A stretch of DNA of 64,000 nt from Lutispora saccharofermentans (GTDB lineage Bacteria > Bacillota > Clostridia > Lutisporales > Lutisporaceae), in the NCBI RefSeq assembly GCF_024363565.1, contig NZ_JAJEKE010000002.1, positions 310,001-374,000 on the forward strand. Direction: 5' to 3'. The translations under genes were made by a program, and so were the position numbers. Positions within the stretch are counted from its first letter, which is position 1, and every line of letters begins with the position of its first letter. A model generated the notes under the pieces. That model was not told where the DNA came from, made no database searches, and saw nothing but the letters and a program-made list of their open reading frames with translations. Of the stretch, positions 1-7,884 are shown piece after piece.

Positions 1-490
1 AGAGCATATAATACTTGTGGAAGGTATACACGGCTTGAACCAAAAGCTTACTCAGGGCATTGATGCAAGCAAGAAGTATAAAATATATATCAGTCCTCTT
101 ACACATCTCAATGTGGATAATCATAACAGAGTGCCTACTTCCGACTTGAGGCTGATCCGAAGAATGGTGAGAGATTATCAATTCCGTTCGACGGATGCAC
201 TCACAACCATAAAAAGATGGGACTCTGTGAGAAACGGGGAGGACAAATATATTTACCCATACCAGGAGGCAGCCGATATAATGTTCAATTCATCTCTGGT
301 ATATGAGCTCAGCGTATTAAAGAACATAGCGATGCCGCTTCTGGAAAAGATAGATAAGTCAATGGTAGAATATGTAGAAGCAAAGCGGCTGATGAAGTTT
401 TTAGACTACTTGCTGCCTTCGGATTCCAAATGTATACCGAATAATTCCATACTTAGGGAATTTATAGGCAACAGCTGCTTTCAAGTGTGA
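1..490 (+). CDS. Nucleoside (uridine-type) kinase, C-terminal part
   Basis: The gene enters from the left edge; the frame is open from base 2, so its true start lies outside the window. The first visible residues, HIILVEGIHGLN, match the central kinase stretch of uridine kinase/phosphoribulokinase-like proteins. The end, NNSILREFIGNS, is the usual C-terminus of the long clostridial nucleoside kinases, which carry a threonyl-tRNA-synthetase-like N-terminal region. By family this would be an ATP-dependent phosphotransferase acting on a nucleoside in the cytoplasm. The Walker A motif is not in the window, so substrate and activity cannot be judged. A short hairpin element (repeat C) follows the stop. 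Confidence 0.8.
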   Translation, partial: EHIILVEGIHGLNQKLTQGIDASKKYKIYISPLTHLNVDNHNRVPTSDLRLIRRMVRDYQFRSTDALTTIKRWDSVRNGEDKYIYPYQEAADIMFNSSLVYELSVLKNIAMPLLEKIDKSMVEYVEAKRLMKFLDYLLPSDSKCIPNNSILREFIGNSCFQV

Positions 491-520
491 ATGGAACTTA
501 ATTAAATGATATAGTTTAGC

Positions 521-571
521 TTGTTGTCCTGACTGATAAAAGAGTGCAATCGTTATCAGTCAGCACAACAA
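521..571. repeat. Repeat C, minimal hairpin copy (51 bp)
   Basis: The arms at 521-539 and 553-571 are inverted copies differing at one base (TTGTTGTCCTGACTGATAA on the left arm). The same ends bound the larger elements at 7281-7546 and 38687-38920. This copy has almost no interior and looks like a collapsed or minimal inverted-repeat element. It could also act as a hairpin after the kinase gene, but there is no U-tract. Confidence 0.7.
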
Positions 572-603
572 ATGAATCAAAATTGATTTTTGGAGGAGAT
601 TTT

Positions 604-858
604 ATGGATCTGGTCCATCTTGTACAGGTATACAATGACATAGAAGCGGATATAGTAGAAGGGCTCCTGAAGGACTATGGCATAGCATCAATAAAAAGGT
701 ATAAGGGCACTAAAGGATATATGAAAGTGATAATGGGCACGGCTTTGGGCGTGGATATATTTGTAAAGCCCGAAGACTACAAACAGGCTAAAGAAATATT
801 AGAGAGCATCGATATGAATGATGATGATTTAGATTATCCCGGCAACGAAGAAGAGTAA
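604..858 (+). CDS. Small DUF2007-like (putative signal-transducing) protein, 84 aa
   Basis: The start ATG at 604 is chosen because GGAGGAG lies 6 bases upstream; a longer reading would begin inside the hairpin repeat. The protein has no signal peptide or membrane segment. It begins MDLVHLVQVYNDIEADIVEG and contains GVDIFVKPEDYKQAKEIL, the compact fold seen in DUF2007 proteins (a domain related to the ACT/PII-like signalling folds), and ends in an acidic tail. The role is unknown. It stands alone on the plus strand between the kinase and the synthetase-like gene. Confidence 0.65.
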   Translation: MDLVHLVQVYNDIEADIVEGLLKDYGIASIKRYKGTKGYMKVIMGTALGVDIFVKPEDYKQAKEILESIDMNDDDLDYPGNEEE

Positions 859-902
859 GGATGATGCGCTAATAGATGCCAGATTAAAACGGGGGGTAGA
901 AA

Positions 903-2159
903 ATGTTTGATGTGATGAGCTTTATTGCAGAGCTGGAAAAAGAATGTTCAGATTTTAAAAGAAACTTAAGCCAACTTGAAGCTGAAGAGCAAATGGAGAT
1001 AATAAAATTGGCTTGCTCTCATGTATATCCTGAGGAAAGCATAGTTGAAAGATTGCCCCAAGCAAAGCAAAACAAAAAGCCCTTGACCGTAAAATTCGGA
1101 ATAGACCCTATGAAGACCAATGTTATGATGGATCGCATGCCTCCCATTGTTCTTTTGAGCAAGCTTCAGAGGATGGGATATAAAGTGGTGTTTTTAATAG
1201 GGGATTTTACAGCATTGATCGGAGATCCGTCAGACATAACAATCAATCAAAAGAAACTAAATCGAAAGAAGATCGAGGCAAATGTCAAGACACTGAAAAA
1301 AGACCTGTCCCAATTTATTGAGCTTGGAAAAACGGATACCATATTTAACAGTGCATGGCTTAATGAATTGAAGCTTCCGGATCTTGTGGAAATAGCAAAG
1401 GAAATAGATATAGCTCATACTTTGAATCGAGAAGACTTTAAAAATAAGCTGGATAAAAAGGAAAGCATATCCTATGCTGAGCTGATGTACCCTCTTATAA
1501 TGGGTATAGACTCTTTGCAGATGGGTCCCGATATGGAATTGGGGAGAGAGGACCAGCTGGATAATTTGTATATGTGCAGGCGTATGATGGAAGCTAAAGG
1601 CATGGAATCTGAAGCATTTATGACTACCTATGCCCTTCCTAAGGGTGATATCTTTTCTATAAGCCAAGATCCTCTGATCATATATGAAAAGATTGCAAAG
1701 CTCGAAGAACAGCATGTCCTCATGTGGTATAAACTATTGACGGAAATAACGCCTTCTACTGCATCAACGCTGGAAAAAGGAATAAAGGATGGACTGGTAA
1801 ACATACAGACTGCAAAGGAAGTCCTGGCAAAGATAATAGTGAGCAAGCTTCATGGAAAAGAGAAAAGCGAGCTCGCTTATATAGAATATATCAAGAATTT
1901 TGTCAAAACCGCACCGACTAAAGAAATAAGAATGATATCGGGCAGCATCATGAGCATAGGGGAGTTCATAGCTGCATCAACAGAGTTTACGCTTACAGAA
2001 GCCGAAAGCATAATAATGTCCGGCGGCGCAAGGGCTTTAAGCTGTGACGGCGGCTGTCTCACATATATTTTAGACAGCAATGCGGATATAAGCACCATAT
2101 ATTTTGATAAATTTTACATAATCATGGGGGACAAGCTTGTGCTGAGAATCAAAAAATAG
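903..2159 (+). CDS. Tyrosyl-tRNA synthetase-like protein lacking the HIGH and KMSKS motifs
   Basis: At 418 residues it has the normal length of a bacterial TyrRS, and the Rossmann-fold landmarks are present: VKFGIDP near residue 60, FLIGDFTALIGDPSD near 97, and a GREDQLDNL segment equivalent to the GGxDQ region. Two catalytic signatures are gone. Where HLGH should follow GIDP there is NVMMDRMPP, and where KMSKS should lie the sequence reads KGDIFSISQ. The last 60 residues resemble an S4-type RNA-binding domain. Aminoacylation is therefore unlikely; a paralogue with a regulatory, tRNA-binding or amino-acid-sensing role is possible but unproven. A G-rich ribosome site precedes ATG 903. Confidence 0.8.
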   Translation: MFDVMSFIAELEKECSDFKRNLSQLEAEEQMEIIKLACSHVYPEESIVERLPQAKQNKKPLTVKFGIDPMKTNVMMDRMPPIVLLSKLQRMGYKVVFLIGDFTALIGDPSDITINQKKLNRKKIEANVKTLKKDLSQFIELGKTDTIFNSAWLNELKLPDLVEIAKEIDIAHTLNREDFKNKLDKKESISYAELMYPLIMGIDSLQMGPDMELGREDQLDNLYMCRRMMEAKGMESEAFMTTYALPKGDIFSISQDPLIIYEKIAKLEEQHVLMWYKLLTEITPSTASTLEKGIKDGLVNIQTAKEVLAKIIVSKLHGKEKSELAYIEYIKNFVKTAPTKEIRMISGSIMSIGEFIAASTEFTLTEAESIIMSGGARALSCDGGCLTYILDSNADISTIYFDKFYIIMGDKLVLRIKK

Positions 2160-2259
2160 AGATATTAACATTTTATCAATATATTGCATTCATATATTTT
2201 ACTCCCAAGCAAAAAATAAAGCTGAACAAAGCAGCTTGAAAATTTAAGGGGTGGAATAT

Positions 2260-2751
2260 ATGAAGACTTTTGAAGCCAAAGCTTTGACGGTATGTTTGAT
2301 ACTTTGCATTGCTGCAGCTTTCTCGGGATGTGCTATACGGAGGGTTCCGAATCCTGCTCCGGGCAGCGGCATCAGTCCCGGAAAAAGCTATAGCCCCGAA
2401 TTAGGAACTCCGGCAACAGACGCAGACAACCTGGCAAAAGCAGTGCAAAGGATACCCGGAATAAGGAGTGCTGCTGCGGTTATCAGCGGAGATGCAGCTT
2501 ATATAGGAATTAATATTGATATAAATAGCAGTATAGATAATACTTCAAAGATACAAAACATCAAGAAACAAGCAGCAGACACGGTAAGAAATACAGATCG
2601 GAATATAAAGACGGTTTATGTCAGTGCAGATGCTGATTTTATACAAAGGATCGACAAAATATCCAATGACGTAAGGAATGGAAAACCGGTCGAAGGCTTT
2701 GAAGATGAGCTTAATGAAATTGTTAAAAGGATAACACCCGAAAAGCAGTAG
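2260..2751 (+). CDS. YhcN/YlaJ-type sporulation lipoprotein, 163 aa
   Basis: The start ATG at 2260 is preferred over an in-frame GTG at 2251 because AGGGGTGG covers the GTG and is correctly spaced from the ATG. Residues 1-25 are a lipoprotein signal with lipobox FSGC. A Pro/Gly/Ser-rich linker leads to the typical YhcN/YlaJ module: DNLAKAVQRIPGIRSAAAVI, an AYIGINID strand, KKQAADTVRN and VYVSADADFIQRI. Known members sit in the spore envelope or inner forespore membrane of Bacillus and Clostridia. This placement is from family knowledge. A perfect hairpin follows the gene. Confidence 0.8.
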   Translation: MKTFEAKALTVCLILCIAAAFSGCAIRRVPNPAPGSGISPGKSYSPELGTPATDADNLAKAVQRIPGIRSAAAVISGDAAYIGINIDINSSIDNTSKIQNIKKQAADTVRNTDRNIKTVYVSADADFIQRIDKISNDVRNGKPVEGFEDELNEIVKRITPEKQ

Positions 2752-2784
2752 GCTAAAATTGTAAGATTTGGGCTAAAAACGTAT

Positions 2785-2843
2785 ACGGTTAAGGCATAAC
2801 AAGATCCGAAGCCCTTGTTATGCCTTAACCGTCTTTATACTTT
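2785..2843 (+). terminator. Hairpin terminator after the YhcN/YlaJ gene
   Basis: Two perfect 19-base arms (2785-2803 and 2814-2832) enclose a 10-base loop, followed by a T-rich run. It separates the lipoprotein gene from the MarR operon. Confidence 0.75.
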
Positions 2844-2889
2844 TAATACCAAGAGTATGCAAGAATTTTTAATTATCTTGTAAAATTGC

Positions 2890-2919
2890 TTGATAAATAA
2901 CAAACTAATGATGTATTAT
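2890..2919 (+). promoter_or_regulatory. Probable sigma-A promoter of the MarR-LD-carboxypeptidase pair
   Basis: TTGATA at 2890-2895 and TATTAT at 2914-2919 are separated by 18 bases, about 35 bases upstream of the MarR start. Both are close to consensus; spacing is one base long. Confidence 0.5.
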
Positions 2920-2955
2920 ATAAGTGTACAAAATAATTATTAGGGGGGTGGGAGG

Positions 2956-3501
2956 ATGAATAAAGAGGATGCTTTGATCAGCTTGCATAAGCTGAACTAT
3001 GTTTATCTTGCTACGAATAAATGCGTCATAGATGATTGGGAGAAAATAGTCCAGCTTGGGGGATTGACTTACCCTCAGGCAAAGCTTCTCATTATTTTGA
3101 AAGAAGGCGGTCAGGCTACAATGTCTCAGATTGCCGAAAGGGGTCTATGGCATATGTCAACAGTCACTGAATTGGTCAATAGAATGGATAAGGAAGATCT
3201 GTTAAGAAAGCAGATCGACCAGATAGACAAGAGGGTAGTGAAGGTTGATATAACAGAAAAAGGAATTGAAGTCCTGAACCATACGAAAAGGCTTTACTTC
3301 AAGAATTCTGATATATTTAAAGGATTGTTGGCCATGGATAAAAAGGATCTGGATGCAGCCTTTGATGTTTTTGCAAGTATATGCAGGAACACGAAAGGAG
3401 TAGTAGGACCTTGCGGCCTCACAACTGCACTGGAGACGGCTGAGAATCCTAAATGCAACTGCCTTGAAGTATTGAACAGCCTGGACTGGAGTGAAGAATA
3501 A
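2956..3501 (+). CDS. MarR-family transcriptional regulator with Cys-containing C-terminus
   Basis: The 181-residue protein has a winged helix-turn-helix from about residue 35 to 110: LTYPQAKLLIILKEGG, ATMSQIAERGLWHMSTVTEL as recognition helices, and RKQIDQIDKRVVKVDITEKG as the wing. A tail of about 40 residues carries four cysteines (ASICRN, VGPCGL, NPKCNC), unusual for the family, which might sense metal or redox state (inference). A very strong purine-rich ribosome site directly precedes ATG 2956. The stop overlaps the start of the peptidase gene by one base (TAATG), so the two are translationally coupled and the peptidase is a likely target. Confidence 0.85.
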   Translation: MNKEDALISLHKLNYVYLATNKCVIDDWEKIVQLGGLTYPQAKLLIILKEGGQATMSQIAERGLWHMSTVTELVNRMDKEDLLRKQIDQIDKRVVKVDITEKGIEVLNHTKRLYFKNSDIFKGLLAMDKKDLDAAFDVFASICRNTKGVVGPCGLTTALETAENPKCNCLEVLNSLDWSEE

Positions 3502-4427
3502 TGAAGCCGAAGCCGTTAAAAAAGGGAGACACCATAGGCTTGATTGCCCCATCCAGTCCTGTTGGACGCAGCAAAGCCCAAGCTTGCATAGATTGGGTCA
3601 TAGCTATGGGATATAGAGTAAAATGGGGTGAATCCATATTCGGCGAAAGAGGATACCTCTCAGGCAGCGATGAGTTGAGAGCCTACGATATAAATTCCAT
3701 GTTCGGCGATAAAGAAGTTGACGCTGTTTTTTGTATCAGGGGCGGTTACGGCTCCATGAGGCTTTTGGATAAGCTGGATTACGAATTGATAAGGAATAAC
3801 CCTAAAATATTTATTGGATTTAGCGATATAACTGCGCTGCATACTGCTTTTTATCAAAAAACAGATCTTATAACCTTTCACGGCCCCATGGTAGCCGGAT
3901 ATGCTAAAAAAAATCTGGACAGCTTAAGCCGTGACTATATGGATAGGGCCCTGATGAAAGCGGAACCGTTGGGGGAAATAATAAATCCTCCCGATATCCC
4001 CATAAAGGCGTATAATGGAGGATGTGCTTCAGGTAAGCTGGTGGGAGGAAATCTATCCCTTCTTGCCGATACGATGGGTACTCCTTATGAGATAGATACA
4101 AAGGGCAAGATCCTTCTCATTGAAGAAGTGGAGGAAAGGCCATATAAAATTGACAGAATGCTGCTGCAGCTTAAGCTCGGAGGGAAATTCAAGGATGCGG
4201 CAGGGATTGTGATCGGCGATTGGGCGGGTTGCGTCCCTGAGGAGGGCAAGGAAAGCCTTGCTATAGAAGAAATCATAGAAGATATCGTGGTACCTTGCGG
4301 AAAGCCTATATTATCGGGTTACAAGATCGGTCACTGCACGCCCAATATCACGGTACCTATAGGTGCCGAAGCATGTATAGACTGCAGCGATATCCGCTTT
4401 GCCATAACCGAAGCTGCAGTATATTAA
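3501..4427 (+). CDS. LD-carboxypeptidase (peptidase family S66, LdcA/MccF type)
   Basis: Members cut the bond between an L- and a D-amino acid, either in recycled murein tetrapeptides (LdcA) or in microcin C-like compounds (MccF). The 308-residue length fits. The nucleophile elbow is GFSDITALH near residue 112, the catalytic Glu lies in ILLIEEVEERP, and the His in YKIGHCTPN near the C-terminus, so the Ser-Glu-His triad is present. There is no signal peptide, so it is cytoplasmic. Coupling to a MarR regulator suggests inducible expression, perhaps by an antibiotic; sequence alone cannot separate recycling from resistance. Confidence 0.85.
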   Translation: MKPKPLKKGDTIGLIAPSSPVGRSKAQACIDWVIAMGYRVKWGESIFGERGYLSGSDELRAYDINSMFGDKEVDAVFCIRGGYGSMRLLDKLDYELIRNNPKIFIGFSDITALHTAFYQKTDLITFHGPMVAGYAKKNLDSLSRDYMDRALMKAEPLGEIINPPDIPIKAYNGGCASGKLVGGNLSLLADTMGTPYEIDTKGKILLIEEVEERPYKIDRMLLQLKLGGKFKDAAGIVIGDWAGCVPEEGKESLAIEEIIEDIVVPCGKPILSGYKIGHCTPNITVPIGAEACIDCSDIRFAITEAAVY

Positions 4428-4519
4428 GAAAAGATAGGACTATATACCTATGTCAGTGGTAATTATTGCTCATTGATGCTATAATGGATTTAAAGGCTTT
4501 TAGGTTATAGAGGTGTTCC

Positions 4520-6061
4520 ATGGATAGCATCAGAAAAAAATTCTACATATATATATTATTGTTTATAATTATTATATGCTCCATCAGCATCTTCATCTTT
4601 GTTTATTCCATAAAAAATGTAGAAAGCATATATGAGAAAAATGTTCAGGAGAACATTTACAGTTTAAAAAAGGGTTTTCTCAAGGATACGGTAAATAATG
4701 TTATCTCTCTCATTGAGCAAGCCCGAGAGCAGAATATAAATCAGTATGCCTTATTAGCAGATAATGCTTCAAAAGCTTTTCACGAGTACTATAAGCTGGA
4801 TCCGGATAAGTTTCCGGATCTGGCTATTGATCATTTTAATCAAGATGATATGCGAGAAATCTTTGAAGTTATCATCATAGACAATTCACAAAATGAGATC
4901 ATTTACGAGCGCCTGGCTCATCCTATGGATGCTGGGGTTCTGATCAAGGACAAGCTGGGGCGCATCAAGTCGGAAAATCCTTTCTATTATGAGAAGACCT
5001 ATGGCATATACACGGTCTTTTACGCTATACGCATGACTTTTATAGATGAACTCACGAAAAAGCATATCGCATATGTGATACATAATTCCACATTTGAAGA
5101 TGATGCTTATATATGGGTCAATGAGGTCATTGACTATAACGGTGGAGAGAACTATGCCATCAGAAGGATACACCCAAATCTGAAGGATACGGAGGGAAGC
5201 TATTTATCTACAGAAACACGCGATATAAAAGGCAATAAGCCATATCTGACGGAATTGGAAGGCGTTAAAGACAATGGAGAAATTTTTTTTAAATACTATT
5301 TCAAAAGGATGAATTCCAAAGAAATATCGGAAAAGCTTACCTATTCCAAGCTATATAAAGAATACGATTGGATAATTGCCATGGGCATTCATGTGGATGA
5401 TATAAAGGCTTATATAAATAAAGTGAGCAGCCATAGCCAAAAAGTAATAACCGATATGTTTTTCTACATCTTGCTGATAATATTTTTAATGTTCATAAGC
5501 GGTTATCTATGGCTGACGCGCTTGGAAAAATGGTATTATCAAAACTCCAATAAAGCTTTGAAAGAAGAGATAAACCTGGATCCCCTGATAAAGATATATA
5601 ACCGGCGTGCGGCTCAGGCTAAGCTTGGGGCTATATTTGACAGCTTTAAGCGCAATGGCAGCATCTACGCGATAATAATATATGATGTTGATAACTTTAA
5701 GAGCATAAATGATACTTATGGCCATGATGCAGGCGACGCAGTCCTCATCAATATTGCAAAAATAATAAACAGCAACATAAGAAGTACGGATAGCTTATAT
5801 AGATGGGGCGGAGAGGAATTCCTGCTGATCTGTGAAGGCATGAAGAAGGAGCACGTCATGGACTTCACGCAGAAGCTGCTGGAGACTATTGAGCAAGCAG
5901 AATACGGCCAGGGTGAAGAACGGTACGGCGTTACCGTTTCCATAGGCATCTCATTCTTTGAACCTTCCGATATTGATTATAACGCAGCAATAAAGCGTGC
6001 CGATACAGCGCTGTATGATGCAAAAAAATCAGGAAAAAACTGCGCCTGCTTATGCAAATAA
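4520..6061 (+). CDS. Membrane diguanylate cyclase with extracellular Cache sensor
   Basis: This 513-residue protein has a transmembrane segment at about 8-30, a long extracellular region of Cache type (about 40-310, with VDDIKAYINKV at its end), a second membrane segment at about 315-335, and a C-terminal GGDEF domain. The active site reads RWGGEEF, DVDNFKSINDTYGHDAGD is the substrate/metal region, and RSTD five residues before the active site is an intact inhibitory I-site. It should make cyclic di-GMP in response to an external ligand. No EAL domain is attached. The stop codon lies inside its own terminator hairpin. Confidence 0.9.
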   Translation: MDSIRKKFYIYILLFIIIICSISIFIFVYSIKNVESIYEKNVQENIYSLKKGFLKDTVNNVISLIEQAREQNINQYALLADNASKAFHEYYKLDPDKFPDLAIDHFNQDDMREIFEVIIIDNSQNEIIYERLAHPMDAGVLIKDKLGRIKSENPFYYEKTYGIYTVFYAIRMTFIDELTKKHIAYVIHNSTFEDDAYIWVNEVIDYNGGENYAIRRIHPNLKDTEGSYLSTETRDIKGNKPYLTELEGVKDNGEIFFKYYFKRMNSKEISEKLTYSKLYKEYDWIIAMGIHVDDIKAYINKVSSHSQKVITDMFFYILLIIFLMFISGYLWLTRLEKWYYQNSNKALKEEINLDPLIKIYNRRAAQAKLGAIFDSFKRNGSIYAIIIYDVDNFKSINDTYGHDAGDAVLINIAKIINSNIRSTDSLYRWGGEEFLLICEGMKKEHVMDFTQKLLETIEQAEYGQGEERYGVTVSIGISFFEPSDIDYNAAIKRADTALYDAKKSGKNCACLCK

Positions 6062-6072
6062 GCAGGCTTTTT
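6044..6072. terminator. Bidirectional terminator between the cyclase and rhomboid genes
   Basis: Perfect 10-base arms (6044-6053 and 6058-6067) with a 4-base loop are flanked by T-runs on both strands. The plus-strand hairpin covers the cyclase stop codon, and the rhomboid stop begins within the T-tract, so the convergent genes share one structure. Confidence 0.85.
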
Positions 6073-7201
6073 ACAGCTCCTTCAGTACCTTATCAACAGC
6101 ATCTGTCAAGCCGGGCTCCAGCTTCTTTGCCTCCTCCAGCTCCTTCTTTGCTGCACTGATATTTCCCGTATCCACATACAATAAGCCTTTCATATATCGC
6201 CCTCGCGGTGCATCCAGCTCTATTATCTGATCTGCATATTCAAAGGCTTCGGAATATTTGTTTTGAGAGGCTGTCGATATTACCAGCGCCCATAAGGTGC
6301 GAAGCCTTATATAATCATCCTTTGGATTTGCAGATAATATTTCCTTGCCGATCTTATCGGCTTCCTTATATGATCCCTTTTGGAGCAGGCCATCCAATTG
6401 TTCAACCTTTAATATAACGGTATTTTGGGCATTGGTGAACCCATAGGTCAAAGAAGCTCCGAGAACCAATAATGTCAATATGATAAAAACAGGCCTTTTC
6501 AGCCATCTTCGATGTGTCCCTCTCAGCTTGACTATACCTGATGTAAGAAAGCCTCCCAGCAGGCCTCCCAGATGAGCATAATTGTCTATGCCCGGATGGA
6601 TAAAGCCATATATGATATTGATAGCTATGGTGATCATTATGTTATGGCCGAAATATCTCCTGAATAATTCAGGATTCTCAACTCCGAAATAAAGCAGCGC
6701 GCCGAGAAGTCCGAATATGGAGCCGGATGCGCCTACACCGGGGTTGGGGGAAAATATGAAGCTCAATATGTTGCCGAATATTCCCGCGGCTAAATAAATA
6801 ACCAGGAATTTCATATGGCCGTACAGCTTCTCTGTCACACTCCCCACCCAATACAGCGAATAGCTGTTCACCAGAAGATGGGTAAAGCTGGCATGAAGAA
6901 ATATGGGAGTCAGAAACCGCCAATATTGGCCCTCCATTATGCTGAGGTTTTCTTTCGCACCGAATATATAAAGCGCTTCATTGAAATCTATGCCCTTTAA
7001 AAATGAGTATGCCATGACTGCCGCCCATACTGCCCCATTTATTATTATCAAACATATGGTGAGGGTTGCCTTTGGCGGAGAATACTCAGGCATGTATCTA
7101 TATTCATGCTCCCCATATTCTGCCGGATTCATTTCATTGTCATTGTCCCCGTAAAAAATCATTGGATTTGTTTGTTCTCCATCGATATATTTTCCCTGCA
7201 T
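6071..7201 (-). CDS. Rhomboid-family intramembrane serine protease with TPR-like tail
   Basis: The 376-residue protein starts at ATG 7201 behind GGAGG. After a cytoplasmic N-terminus of about 45 residues come at least six membrane segments. The catalytic serine is in GASGSIFGLLGA and the histidine in NYAHLGGLLGG, the Ser-His dyad of active rhomboids; FLHASFTHLLVNSYSLYWVG is the typical HxxxHxxxN region. After the membrane domain about 110 residues form TPR-like helices (SYKEADKIGKEILSANP, NKYSEAFEYADQII). It probably cleaves membrane proteins within the bilayer; the substrate is unknown. Confidence 0.88.
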   Translation of the reverse strand: MQGKYIDGEQTNPMIFYGDNDNEMNPAEYGEHEYRYMPEYSPPKATLTICLIIINGAVWAAVMAYSFLKGIDFNEALYIFGAKENLSIMEGQYWRFLTPIFLHASFTHLLVNSYSLYWVGSVTEKLYGHMKFLVIYLAAGIFGNILSFIFSPNPGVGASGSIFGLLGALLYFGVENPELFRRYFGHNIMITIAINIIYGFIHPGIDNYAHLGGLLGGFLTSGIVKLRGTHRRWLKRPVFIILTLLVLGASLTYGFTNAQNTVILKVEQLDGLLQKGSYKEADKIGKEILSANPKDDYIRLRTLWALVISTASQNKYSEAFEYADQIIELDAPRGRYMKGLLYVDTGNISAAKKELEEAKKLEPGLTDAVDKVLKEL

Positions 7202-7280
7202 ATTTAACCTCCGGTATGAAAGCTATTGTTAATATCACTATAATAAATATTATACCAATAAATGCTTAATAAATTAACTC

Positions 7281-7546
7281 GTTGTGCCAGTTGATAAAAA
7301 AGTATTTCACTGAACTAACCCGCCCTAAGAAACCGCCTCTATAGGTGGCTAGTACTAAGGGCGGCTAAGTCCAGCATGGACTCGACTAACATTCAGTGGA
7401 GTTGAAACCCCACTGAATGAAGTCTCGTTCAATGTGAAGAGGCTTAAAGTTTGTTAGCGAAGTATAGGAAAAGTTTTGACGCAGCCCTATATAAGCTTAC
7501 AAAGTCTTAGCCTTGAAGCTTTATACTTGTTATCAGCTAGTGCAAC
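7281..7546. repeat. Repeat C, long copy carrying an inserted repeat A
   Basis: The ends GTTGTGCCAGTTGATAA (7281-7297) and TTATCAGCTAGTGCAAC (7530-7546) are imperfect inverted repeats. The interior from 7433 to 7520 matches the copy at 38687-38920 base for base over long stretches (TTTGTTAGCGAAGTATAGGA, then CTTACAAAGTCTTAG). It has no coding capacity and looks like a MITE. Confidence 0.65.
7308..7432 (+). repeat. Repeat A, copy 1
   Basis: It begins CACTGAACTAACCCGC and ends GAATGAAGTCTCGTTCAA, as in the other copies. It can fold into nested stems (CCGCCCTAAG with CTAAGGGCGG enclosing a CCGCCT/AGGTGG arm) plus a second hairpin built on CATTCAGTGG/CCACTGAATG. It lies inside repeat C: the element at 38687 lacks this stretch at the same point. 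Confidence 0.7.
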
Positions 7547-7760
7547 AGATTAAATTAATAGCAGAGCAAAAAGGATGATCAGCAAATAAAATCGGATATT
7601 TGTAGGACAAACTATGATATTTATAGTAAAATATACTTAGGGATAATAATTATGGATTAGAAATAAATATTGAGGAGCTGTGCTCTGTGCTCTGATTTTT
7701 AAAAAATTATATAAAGCAAAGTATAATAGAAGAAACAGAGTAGAAAAATAGCAAAAATGC

Positions 7761-7788
7761 TTGATATGCATTTACAGTATGTTATAAT
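7761..7788 (+). promoter_or_regulatory. Probable sigma-A promoter of tig
   Basis: TTGATA (7761-7766), 16 bases, TATAAT (7783-7788), followed by a leader of about 90 bases. A hairpin with arms ATTCCCGC (7818-7825) and GCGGGAAT (7832-7839) lies in the leader. Confidence 0.65.
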
Positions 7789-7884
7789 TAAGTGGTTAAA
7801 GTGGAATGCTGGACTTCATTCCCGCGTGGAAGCGGGAATACTGATAAAGCCGCTGAGATTACTTGATATATGAGGAGGATATTG

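Larger units (their letters stand above)
7202..7884. other. Long intergenic region: nested repeats and the tig leader
   Basis: There is no credible gene here. The left half is a repeat C element (7281-7546) interrupted by a copy of repeat A (7308-7432). The right half is AT-rich and contains the tig promoter and a leader hairpin. Confidence 0.7.

Noticed and set aside
859..902. Possible T-box leader for the TyrRS-like gene
   Set aside because: The gap is only 44 bases; there is no T-box sequence or specifier stem.
7308..7432. Repeat A considered as a tRNA or known riboswitch
   Set aside because: No cloverleaf, anticodon or CCA end and no known aptamer core; it occurs in both orientations and inside another repeat.
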